A DNA stretch of 64,000 bases, taken from contig OU015675.1 of the NCBI GenBank assembly GCA_907165275.2, positions 2,745,501 to 2,809,500 of the forward strand, read 5' to 3'. The stretch comes from Zygaena filipendulae. Its lineage: Eukaryota > Arthropoda > Insecta > Lepidoptera > Zygaenidae. Shown here piece by piece: positions 55,549 through 64,000 of the stretch (within the stretch, counting starts at the first letter, position 1; the number at the start of each line of letters is the position of its first letter). The notes below the pieces were generated by a model, which searched no databases, was not told where the DNA came from, and saw only the letters and a program-made list of their open reading frames with translations. A program made the translations under genes and the position numbers.

Positions 55549-57847
55549 CTATTTAAGCCGCTGCAGCAGCGTGGTGTTGGCCAGTCGCGCGCCGTCCACC
55601 GTCGCGGCGGGATCGGCCAGCTCGGCGCTCGGGAACGCGGTGAGCAGCGCGAACGGGCGCAGCTGGTAGGCGGGCTCGGCGCGCGACACGAACGCGGCCA
55701 GGTCGGCGACCGTGTGCGTCGGGTTGAACCGGCCGGTGACGCGCGTGCCGTCCGCCAGCCGGAACTGCACCGGCGCGACCGGCGCCGCCGGGTCGAGGCC
55801 GACGGCGGCCTGCGCGGCGCGCTGGTTCGCCTCGCGGTCCGCCGCCGCCGCCGCCGGCGCGCCCGCCAGCGTCGGCGCGCCCACCGTCGCCGGCGTGGGA
55901 CTGGAAGGTGGCCATCACAACCAAACAATACGGAATATACAACGTGTTAATGAATTAACTGAAAAACTGATACACCCCAATTAAAAAAATAAACAATAAT
56001 ATGATTAAAATATATTTTATGTCGAAAAAATTTATACTTTAAAAGTTATTCAACATTAGTTTGGAGGTGACCTATCTACGAAATTCCAAGCGCTACGCCC
56101 GCGCCCACCGGTCCGATTTTTTTTTGCTGCGAGCGACGTGAGCGCCAAATCTTTAGACTTTAAATAATTTAGACATGGGCTATTAAAAATGAAAAAATAT
56201 GACCTATATTAAAACATAGTGCGATCGATTCGCTAGTTGATTCTGAGCAAACTACTTTCTAGTTTTCAGTTAATTCATTAACACGTTGTATAAAGAAGCT
56301 ACACAAGCCAATGTCAAATTCTTGAATGAAGACGGCTCTTTTACCACTTTCCTTTCAAGTTTCTTTGTTCAGAGTGCTTACTCGGGCCGTCTTCGGGGGG
56401 AGGGGGGAGAAGGGTGGGGGGACACGCGTAGCAATCCAGCCCATCGACAATGCCTTGAAGCAAAAGTTACTATGGATCTGTGCAGTAACTTCCTTACCAA
56501 CTTTGGAATACCTAACCAAATCCCCCTGACCGCGTCTTGCATTGGTAAATAAATAAATAAGGTTAAGGTTAACACAAAATGCTTTCATAAATCGGTTCAA
56601 CGATTAGTATGAAAGTGTAGACTCTTAACACGTAACACTGGACACCAACGCGACGGTGTTGTCACTCTACTCTACTAAGAGCCTGTCCAGATGACGCCTT
56701 TTACGCACGAGTCGAGAGTCCGTCGCGTTGCGAGCGTTTCACGCGCGAGAGCATCTGGACGGGATCTATGTGGCCCTAGTATCTCGGGCACACGCGCGTT
56801 CTCGACTCGCGCGTAAAACGCCTCATCTGGACTGGCTGTAAGTAGCAGCCACAGCAGCCACAGCCGCCACAGCAGCCACAGCAGCCACAGCAGCCACAGC
56901 AGCCACAGCAGCCACAGCAGCAGCACGCACCTGCCCAGCATCTGGCCCTTGCCGGCGAAGGCGTGCGCGCGCGCGGCGGGCGCGGGCGCGGGCGCGGGCT
57001 CCATGTGCCGGTCCTCCAGCGACACGCGCACCTCGGCGCCGCCCACCACGCGCGACAGCTCCGCCGGGATCTCGCTGCACAGTACACGACATCAACTGGT
57101 GTGAAAATATAATTAAAACTAGCTGTCCCGCGCGGTTTCACCCGCGATAATTTTGAAGTTTCCACGGAATTGTTCCATACAAACTTTTCAACCCTTTTTC
57201 ATCCCCTTAGGGGTTGAATTTTCAAAAATCCTTTCTTATCGAATTGCCTACGTCATACAAAGAACACACCCTCAAGTTTCAGGTCTCTACGCTCAGCGGT
57301 TTAGGCTGTGCGTTGATCCATCAATTATTCAGGACAAAGGATTTTATATATATGAAAACAAAATATTTGGTGTGGCAAAAAGGTGTAAACTTGTTGGTGA
57401 AAAATAAACAAACTGTCCCCCACAGTTACACCCGCGGTAATTTCGGAGTTCCCGCAGGAATTCCAGGATAAAATATAGACATAAACCTTCCTCATGAATC
57501 ACTGTCTATTGGTGAAATCCACATGAAAATCCGTAGCGTAATTTTAAATATCTAAGCATACATAGGGACAGACAGACAGCGGGAAGCGACTTTGTTTTAT
57601 ACTATGTAGTGATACGAAAGTGATGTTGTTACGCTTTCACGCCTTAAAGACTCAACCGATCAACCACATTTGCATACACATTGTCAGGGGTAGAGCAAAG
57701 AACACAGAGTACTTTTGTCCCGAAATTTCCGCGGGAACTGCGAAATTAACGCGGACCAATTTTGTTTTATGTGCGTGCACGTATTTGTATGCATGTGCGT
57801 TTTGAGGCCGTGTATGTGTGAGTGCGTGTGCGTGTGCGTGTACGTGT

Positions 57848-57884
<37 letters not shown>

Positions 57885-60800
57885 CGCGCGAGCGTGCGTG
57901 CGTGCGTGTGCATATGCATGCGTATGCGTGTATGTGCATAGACGTGTATGTGCGTGTGTGTGCATATGCATGCGTGTGCGTGTATGTGCATGGGCGTGTA
58001 TGTGCGTGTGCGTGCATGCGTGCGCGCGTGTGGCGTGGCTCACCCGCGCCGTATGCAGCTGAGGAACTGCGCGTTCTCGGGATCGCTGTAGGGGCGCAGC
58101 GGGCCCGCGTCCACCGTGAACCCGTCGCGGTACAGGCGCAGGTGCACGGTCCGCACTTGCTCCTGATCATACACAAACAATGCACTGTTGACTAAACTAC
58201 TATACAATACACACAACCTGTTATTAAGATGGTGAAATTAGGTGGGACGTTAAAGTGAAACTAACGCCGTTATGCCTGATTATATTGCAATAGGCTATTT
58301 GACTAATTTTTTTTTAGTCCGTCTTGTAGATTAAAAAATAAATATTGGACACGTTTCTTTTTTTCTTTTTTTACGAAATCAAAAAATAACGGCGAAACAT
58401 TGAGTTGAAATTTCGCGTGACGTCACTAACCAGTGCATTTTGTATGGCGGCTTGTAGCGGTAAGTGACGTCACGAGCCCCCACCCTAAATTTTAATGCGC
58501 TTTATCTGTGTGTATTTTCATTTGTTTGAAAAATAAAAAAATACGTATCTAACGATTTTCAATTTTTTTACTAACGGACTAATAAGAATTTTGATTTACA
58601 AAAGTCGTCACATACCTATTTGCTATATATTATAATACTATTCCTAATTGATCTGTTAAAAAGCTATGGTAAATAAATAACTTACTTGTGAGTGTGCACT
58701 GGCGTTACCAGGTGTCACCTGTTCGTGGTCGTCGGTCGTCTGTCCTGAATATGATAATAAATTATTTTTTTTGGAAAATTTTCAAAAACAAACACATTTA
58801 TCCGTCATAATTTCTTAGAATCCGTAATCGCATATACATTACATATATCAAAATATATTGAAGTGTCAATTTGTAATTCCAAACTAATAGCTTTTCACTA
58901 CATGCATATGAAAGCATAATAATATACAGTACTTACAATTTTTTTTTTTTTTTTTTTTCGTCTGTCTATGACTCTATGTTAATCAGTTGACAGTAATACA
59001 AACCGTAAATGGCTTTTCAAATGTCTGCTTTAAATATTTTTAGTATAAGACAGAAATAGGTGAAAACCTATTTTCATTACTCATACTCGGAAAGTAGGTC
59101 TGAAGTTGCCTGAGAAGCGGGTTGAAAGTAACACTTTTCAGCCCTAGGGAGAATCGCTTTCAACTGACAGCTGGATACTGCAGAAACTCAAGTTTTTTTT
59201 TATGTCATAGGGGGCATACTTACTGGCCAGTAGCACACCTAATGGTTGATTTATGTAAAATAAAATTCACTCATTTTTTTCTTTAGCTAATTCCTATTTT
59301 TATTTTGACTTTCCTTGCATTCGTAATGAAAAGCACAGTGTTATCCTCGGGAGAAAGACTTATTTAGTCCCTTGATCTATTGGCGCCCTCGCTACGCTCG
59401 GGCGCCAAACCCCGTCTCGGGACTAAATAAGTTACTTTCACCCCTAGGATAACAATGTACTATTTATTACATATCCAATTTACGATAGTGTTGTCATCAC
59501 AAATAAAGCTGATGCAAAGTTTCAGCTTGGTTGAATACCAATAAATGGTTGAAAATTTTAAATGGGAAAGAATTTTCATCAGATTCTCGGTGTATCAATC
59601 TTCATCAGAGCTTCAGTGCGTCGTGTGTGAGGTCTTCCAGTTGCCAGAACTTTAACCTTTTGAAATTCTTGGCGGAGGCCTTTGTCCAGTTGCTGTGGTG
59701 CTGACTGACAATGATGATTATGAAAGGAAACCAGCACTCACCCAGCCTGTACCCCGCGCCGGAGAAGGCGCCGCCGCCCCTGCCGCGGCTGGCTGTCGAC
59801 GGCTCGTTCTCAAACACCACTCCGCCACGTCTGCACATTGCAAATCCATTGCTTATTATTTACTTACTTTTTAATTTTTTTTTTTTTTTTCATTTATTTA
59901 TGACAACGGTTTTATACATTGTTTATATTTACAATAAACCAAGCTGTGTCATTAAATACCACAATAATAGGATTGTAGAACAACAGCTCGTAATTATGTC
60001 GTGTTTTAATGTAAAAACTTTTCTTTTTATGTAAGAAGTAATTTTTCTATAACATAATAATGAGAAAAATAGACATTTTTGAGCTAATAACAATTTCTGA
60101 TTTAGGAAATAATTAAATATCCAGTTACAATCATGGCAAAACTCACTCTCTGACACTCTTGAACATTTCCGAGACTATGTCATTCCTATTCTTGCCAGGT
60201 CCCAGGATCTGTTGGCCGGATCTGTCTGAACCACCAGCATAAAATGCTTGACCTAAAACAAAAAGAGGGGTTAAATTTTTTAAATTAAGAAAATATTAGG
60301 AGAAATTGGAGAAGAACTTGGGTTTTGGGTTTAGATTAGGTACTTCTTTAATGTTTGTTTATTATTCTTGTGTGTTTTGCAGAAATAAATTTAATTTTAT
60401 TCTATTCTATTCTAAATTTGGGGTGCCTGAAAGTTTTTACTACCAGTTTTTAGCAATATGGCATTACTATAGATAGATATTAGACTAATTTTATAGATAA
60501 CTGTAGCTATAGGTGACTGTGGGTAGCCATCCAACAAACTCAGTATTATACATGCCAATTCTTTGATTCTTCCTTTGACTTTCCTTAATATTTGTTGATA
60601 CGTTTTAGCATATTGTTTAATTATTATTATTTATCTATACTAATATTATAGAGGCAAAGTTTGTGAATTGTGAGTTTGTGACATTGTAGCAGCAATCTCT
60701 GGATCTACTGAACCGATTTAAAAAAATATTTCACTTATAAGAAGCTAAACACATTTACATTTGAAAGACTCAAAAGGAAAGTACCCCAAGACCTTATGAA

Positions 60801-62902
60801 AAATTAGGAAAAAAAGTGGGATGAGGCACTGGTCTCAGTCCTTACATGTCTGGTTAACCTACTGATGAAGATATAAAAATATTGCTGAATGTCAAAGACA
60901 GACAAGTTGCAATAAAAACTAGGCAGCTACCGTAGTTCTGAGTGATATAGGGTACTTTTTATCCCAAAATTCCCATGGGAACTCTGAAATTACAGCAGAT
61001 GAAACCGCAGGGCACAGCTAGTCTAAAATATAATAAAAGCCTACATAAAAACCTTCCTTTACTTCTCCACTACACATCAAGTATCAACAAATACATACAA
61101 AATTTATTTCATCTATGAACTGATATGATTCCACAGACCTTCACTCACATCAGTGTCAATTCCTTTAGCATTCACCAACTCTTTTCTCAATTCACAATTT
61201 TCTGACAACAATCTCTCAACTTCACTCTTTAATCTTATTATCTCTTCCTCTTTATTTCTTAGCTTAGATTCCAATGGTTGGGAACTAACATCTCTAGCAG
61301 GGGAGTTACCAGTTGATGTGTATTCAATTCGTTTTGAGCATGATGCTGGTTCACAAAAAAACTCTTGCACAACCATTTTCATCTTGTTCGCTATCCAACC
61401 GCTCATTGACACTGATGTGTTCAAATAAACTAATGTTAGTTGCAATCCCAAAATCTATATAACTAGCACTAGAATTTTACACCTATATCACAAGACACTG
61501 AAAGCATTTTGAAATTAATTTGCAACAAACTTATTTAAGACATGGTTAAGGCTTCTAGAAATTTTATTGGCTTATCACTCACTCATGAAAGTAAAGTAAA
61601 TGGATATGTGGCATGTAAGTTTGCTTTAGTTAAGTAAACAGATATTTTATTATACATGGTGAGTTTTTTTTTGGGTCAGTATAGGGAAATTCTAAACTAT
61701 CAGAGATAGTGAAAAACTCTCTTAGGAACCATGATCTTAATTTTAGATAAAATAAAAATGGTATTTAAAAAATTTTAAAATCTTAATAGATTTGGAGCTA
61801 TTGAATTTTTTGAATAAAAAAAAATTTATTTCGATTGTATATCACTATATAAACCAAAAATTGTATGGAGACCATAGGTCTAAAGTTGCTAGAAGTTATT
61901 TATATTATAGTTAGAAATTGCTTGAAATAAACATTTTATTTTTATTTTTGAAGATACATTTTACTATCTAATTTATATTGATGACTGGAACGAAACCAAA
62001 AATCTGCCACTTGCCTTAATCCCACGAAACAAATTCTATCTTATAAATTGTTCAAAATGTCCTAAATAAAATAAATTAAGTAATTTAAAAATAAAATAAA
62101 ATAAAATTTATTTTTTGTTTTAATTTTTTAAATACCATTTTTATTTTATCTAAAATTAAGATTACGGTTCCTAAGAGAGTTTTTCTCTATCTCTTTAGAA
62201 TATAAGTTTAGAATATAAGTTTCTTCCAAATTTTACATTAGTGATGAAAAGTATAGAGGTCAACTTGGATGTAAGTAATCAATAACAATTTCAATCATCA
62301 GCATCCTTACTTGTTTTACACACTATGTATGTATCTAAACTTCTCGGGTGTAATTAATTATTTATCAATCACTTACAGTATACTAACATACTCATACCTT
62401 CTTCTTCATCACTAGAACTATCCTGATGCAATGAATCTAATGTAGCAAATTTGGTGTTGCCAGGCTTCTTTTTTTTGTCTTTCTTCTGTGGCTGTGGAGG
62501 TGAAGCGGGTGGTGATTCCATATCACTATCAGATAGAGTAGGCACAATCGCCGTAGCCGCTGTGGAGACTGGAACCTCATCTAGATTGCCTCCATGCTCG
62601 TAGAAACTTGACAAAGCCACCTATGACACAATGATAATCAGTTTCAAAGTTATAGGTACTGTAGAATTAACATAGCCTAGCCTGTTGGGTTAAGGATCTC
62701 TGCAGTTAAACTAAACTAATTTCATTTTAGAGGTCACTGTCCAAAGGGGTTAAAAATATGACTCCAGTTGTAAAAGATATTGAAAATCCGAACTTACCTC
62801 AAGTTGCCAATTGGATGATTCTAAGAAAAATCGGCTCCGAGCCTCATCAGCTCCAGTTACATCACAAAACTGACGCAAAGTCTCTTCTCTGTTAACAGAC
62901 AT
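55549..62902 (-). CDS. NSFL1C: NSFL1 cofactor p47, p97/VCP adaptor, eight exons
   Basis: p47 links the AAA ATPase p97/VCP to ubiquitinated cargo and to membrane fusion in Golgi and ER reassembly. Exons: 62,798-62,902, 62,398-62,620, 60,147-60,252, 59,742-59,830, 58,686-58,744, 58,044-58,162, 56,931-57,074 and 55,549-55,900. Phases agree and give 398 residues (human 370). Residues about 5-45 form the UBA-like domain ([29 protein letters not shown]). Then come a KKDKKKK basic stretch, [26 protein letters not shown], a SEP domain from about 194 ([20 protein letters not shown]..) and the SHP motif FAGKGQMLG at 273-281. A UBX domain fills about 325-398, with FPSAELAD matching the FPR-type loop that contacts p97. 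The first exons are AT-rich and the last three extremely GC-rich. All domains are intact. Confidence 0.93.
55939..56289. mobile_element. MITE family C, second copy
   Basis: The ends ACAACGTGTTAATGAATTAA and their reverse complement; the interior is in the opposite orientation to the copy at 9,443-9,803. It ends 39 bp from the acceptor of the last p47 exon. Confidence 0.8.
56690..56838. mobile_element. 149-bp GC-rich MITE
   Basis: Inverted ends around GTCCAGATGACGCCTTTTACGC and GCGTAAAACGCCTCATCTGGAC, with further symmetric pieces (CTCGACTCGCGCG) inside. It lies in p47 intron 7. Confidence 0.75.
56840..56926 (-). repeat. (CAGCAGCCA)n minisatellite
   Basis: About nine copies of a 9-bp unit directly next to the exon 7 donor of p47. 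The open frames here (poly-WLL, CCGC and VAA-type) are repeat artefacts. Confidence 0.9.
57118..57600 (+). repeat. Family M copies
   Basis: They start CTAGCTGTCCCGCGCGGTTTC, with a CCCCTTAGGGGTTGAATTTTC segment. A second unit from about 57,410 begins ACTGTCCCCCACAGTTACACCC. The open frames here are repeat-derived. Confidence 0.6.
57800..58025 (+). repeat. (TG)n-type microsatellite region
   Basis: Long GTGT/GCGT run with a pure (TG)n core near 57,850-57,880, next to the exon 6 donor of p47. All long His/Thr- or Val/Cys-rich open frames here are artefacts. Confidence 0.9.
58287..58605 (+). repeat. MITE family A copy
   Basis: Forward copy in p47 intron 5, from AATAGGCTATTTGACTAA to ACTAATAAGAATTTTGAT. 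Confidence 0.75.
59190..59252 (-). mobile_element. SINE 3' end fragment
   Basis: T-run, then ATGTCATAGGGGGCATAC and CAGTAGCACACCTAATGGTTG, the 3' end of the SINE seen complete at 20,231. Confidence 0.6.
59340..59452. repeat. 113-bp palindrome with GC-rich core
   Basis: Outer arms GTTATCCTCGGGAGAAAGAC / complement, then ACTTATTTAGTCCC on both sides, and a central GGCGCCCTCGCTACGCTCGGG hairpin. It lies in p47 intron 4. Confidence 0.75.
60640..61022 (-). repeat. Family M-related repeat
   Basis: It begins ACTAATATTATAGAGGCAAAG and ends GATGAAACCGCAGGGCACAGC in p47 intron 2. A partial relative lies near 12,975. Confidence 0.6.
61113..61406 (-). CDS. Intronless coiled-coil ORF nested in p47 intron 2
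   Basis: Unrecognised 97-residue frame starting [20 protein letters not shown]; an upstream in-frame Met at 61,451 would add 15 residues. From about residue 48 it reads [20 protein letters not shown], then [16 protein letters not shown]. This is a heptad pattern with Leu/Ile/Val at a and d positions, so a parallel coiled coil of about 30 residues is likely. The stop TAG is followed within 7 bp by AATAAA, giving the frame its own polyadenylation signal. The strand is the same as p47. It could be a small nested gene, an old retrocopy or an alternative terminal exon. The codon pattern and heptads are seen; expression is not shown. Confidence 0.45.
   Translation of the reverse strand: MSGWIANKMKMVVQEFFCEPASCSKRIEYTSTGNSPARDVSSQPLESKLRNKEEEIIRLKSEVERLLSENCELRKELVNAKGIDTDVSEGLWNHISS
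61702..62194. mobile_element. 493-bp element with about 70-bp inverted ends
   Basis: The left arm AGAGATAGTGAAAAACTCTC..TTAATTTTAGATAAAATAAA matches the reverse complement of the right arm with few changes. The centre is AT-rich with no ORF. It lies in p47 intron 2. Confidence 0.75.
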
Positions 62903-63060
62903 ATTAACTATATACTTCTGATAAATTCTGTAAACAATCTCAATAGAAAAATGCCGACTTGCAATGAATGACGAGTGAATTTGTTACTTTTTTATGACAG
63001 CACTTGACTTGACAGCAGTGAGCAGTCTTCAGCTTGTGTCAACGCTTAAGAGTCCCTGTA

Positions 63061-63336
63061 ATGTACAGCACCGGAAAAGGCGACACCGAAATGCACAACA
63101 CGAGATTTGTACGCCACCAGAATGTACAAATGTACAGCACCGGAAAAGGCGACACCGAAATGCACAACACGAGATTTGTACGCCACCAGAATGTACAAAT
63201 GTACAGCACCGGAAAAGGCGACACCGAAATGCACAACACGAGATTTGTACGCCACCAGAATGTACAAATGTACAGCACCGGAAAAGGCGACACCGAAATG
63301 CACAACACGAGATTTGTACGCCACCAGAATGTACAG
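63061..63336 (+). repeat. 69-bp minisatellite, four units
   Basis: Units start ATGTACAGCACCGGAAAAGG at 63,061, 63,130, 63,199 and 63,268 and look identical by eye. Because 69 is 23 codons, every frame stays open through the array, which explains the repetitive open frames on both strands. It lies about 160 bp upstream of the p47 start codon. Confidence 0.95.
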
Positions 63337-63344
63337 CACCAGAA

Positions 63345-63860
63345 TTGATGACACCGGAATTCGAATCCTAGGCCATAAAATGCTGTGCTGGTGTGCTGTC
63401 CATTCCGGTGTAGTACATTCCGGGCTGTACATTATCGGTGCGCCGCGGATTGAAGACCGCCACGCCCACATTTCAATCCTTTCCTGCTATTGGCTAAGAA
63501 TTATGACTTCTTTATTTTGATGCACCGTTTAGGCGTGTTCAATACAATCAATCAGTCTAAGTTCAATATTAGTAACGCGAACGTAATTATTATAGATCAC
63601 AAACTCAATGATTTTTTTGTCTTTAACGCATCGCCAGCCGCTACCGCGGCACGCTCGCTCAGCTGGCACGACTTGGTCACCAGTACAAACCTAACCTAAC
63701 CAATAAAGTCGGAGTGCTCTTTGTCGATTACTAACACTTACTTTAATAACATAAAATATTTGGGCCCTATTTGACAATAACTTGACCCAGTATTTAGGTA
63801 AGTAACGTAAACGAGCACAAAGAAAGGAGGCGTGATTTCATCGACCAATAGGAGCGCGGT
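63345..63860. other. Region upstream of p47
   Basis: A degraded continuation of the minisatellite (CATTCCGGTGTAGTACATTCC), then moderately GC-rich sequence near 63,620-63,700. No supported exon. Confidence 0.45.
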
Positions 63861-63861
63861 G

Positions 63862-64000
63862 GAGAGCCCGATGGCCTTCACAAGCTTGCAGCACCCCTCC
63901 AAGCAGAAGGAGCTGGAGTTCGAGTGCGTGGTGGACGGTGCAGAAATGGAGCGGTGCGGGAATGAAGAGGAAATTATTTACACGGATGGGAGCAAAATTG
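63862..64000 (+). pseudogene. Non-LTR retrotransposon RNase H start, cut by window edge
   Basis: The frame reads VESPMAFTSLQHPSKQKELE..EEEIIYTDGSKI. The YTDGSK block is the first catalytic Asp motif of the RNase H domain in jockey/R1/I-type LINE polyproteins. An in-frame TAG lies just upstream of the alignable part, so the copy is 5'-truncated or damaged. It continues beyond position 64,000. Confidence 0.75.

Noticed and set aside
55431..55984. Other long frames overlapping the last p47 exon
   Set aside because: Shadow frames caused by the very high GC content. Only the frame encoding the UBX domain matches a family.
56675..57165. Open frames with poly-WLL, poly-CCG and poly-VAA
   Set aside because: Translations of the 9-bp CAGCAGCCA minisatellite beside p47 exon 7.
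57652..58195. Long His/Thr-rich and Val/Cys-rich open frames
   Set aside because: They lie across the (TG)n-type microsatellite. The real coding sequence there is p47 exon 6 on the minus strand.

Overview
The window is animal nuclear DNA, almost certainly from a moth or butterfly (Lepidoptera). It is AT-rich, its genes have short exons separated by repeat-filled introns, and it carries tRNA-derived SINEs whose 3' end is of the kind common in Lepidoptera, many copies of a dispersed repeat that ends in a 'CCGCGG..CACCCGCG' box, a BEL/Pao LTR retrotransposon, piggyBac- and Harbinger-type elements and LINE remnants. There is no sign of bacterial gene organisation. Most coding exons are too short to stand out as open frames. 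I assembled them from splice sites, reading phase and, where possible, protein family similarity.

Layout. (1) About 1.3-10.6 kb, minus strand: the first three coding exons of a gene I do not recognise. It starts at 10,574 and runs off the left edge, and its introns hold MITEs, a 565-bp palindrome and a TTAA-flanked piggyBac-type element. (2) About 10.8-20 kb: gene-poor, with dispersed repeats, SINE pieces and a decayed LINE. (3) About 20.8-26.6 kb: a rearranged BEL/Pao locus. A plus-strand LTR, two tandem arrays (55-bp and 64-bp units; almost every 64-bp unit contains CACGTG) and a broken gag are followed by the same LTR in inverted orientation and minus-strand gag-pol remnants. (4) 30.5-38.0 kb, minus: a complete seven-exon uridine phosphorylase gene. 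(5) 40.9-42.4 kb, minus: two tandem two-exon genes for small Cys/Pro-rich proteins. (6) 43.5-53.0 kb, plus: a 13-exon gene for a SAXO-like protein (stabilizer of axonemal microtubules). (7) 54.1 kb, plus: a first exon encoding the start of a THAP zinc finger. (8) 55.5-62.9 kb, minus: the eight-exon gene for the p97/VCP cofactor p47 (NSFL1C), with a small coiled-coil ORF nested in intron 2. (9) 63.1-64.0 kb: a 69-bp minisatellite and the RNase H part of a non-LTR retrotransposon.

The most unusual observation is that the SAXO-like gene and its two small divergently transcribed neighbours all begin with an 8-nucleotide coding exon (ATG NNN GA, then GTAAGT). All three then share a short 'AGxxxG-[PL]-[KR]-DG' motif at the start of exon 2. 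This suggests one ancestral 5' module that was duplicated and attached to different protein bodies. Uridine phosphorylase (nucleoside salvage) and p47 (membrane fusion and ubiquitin handling with p97) look like ordinary housekeeping genes. Several of their intron boundaries are tightly hemmed in by transposable elements.
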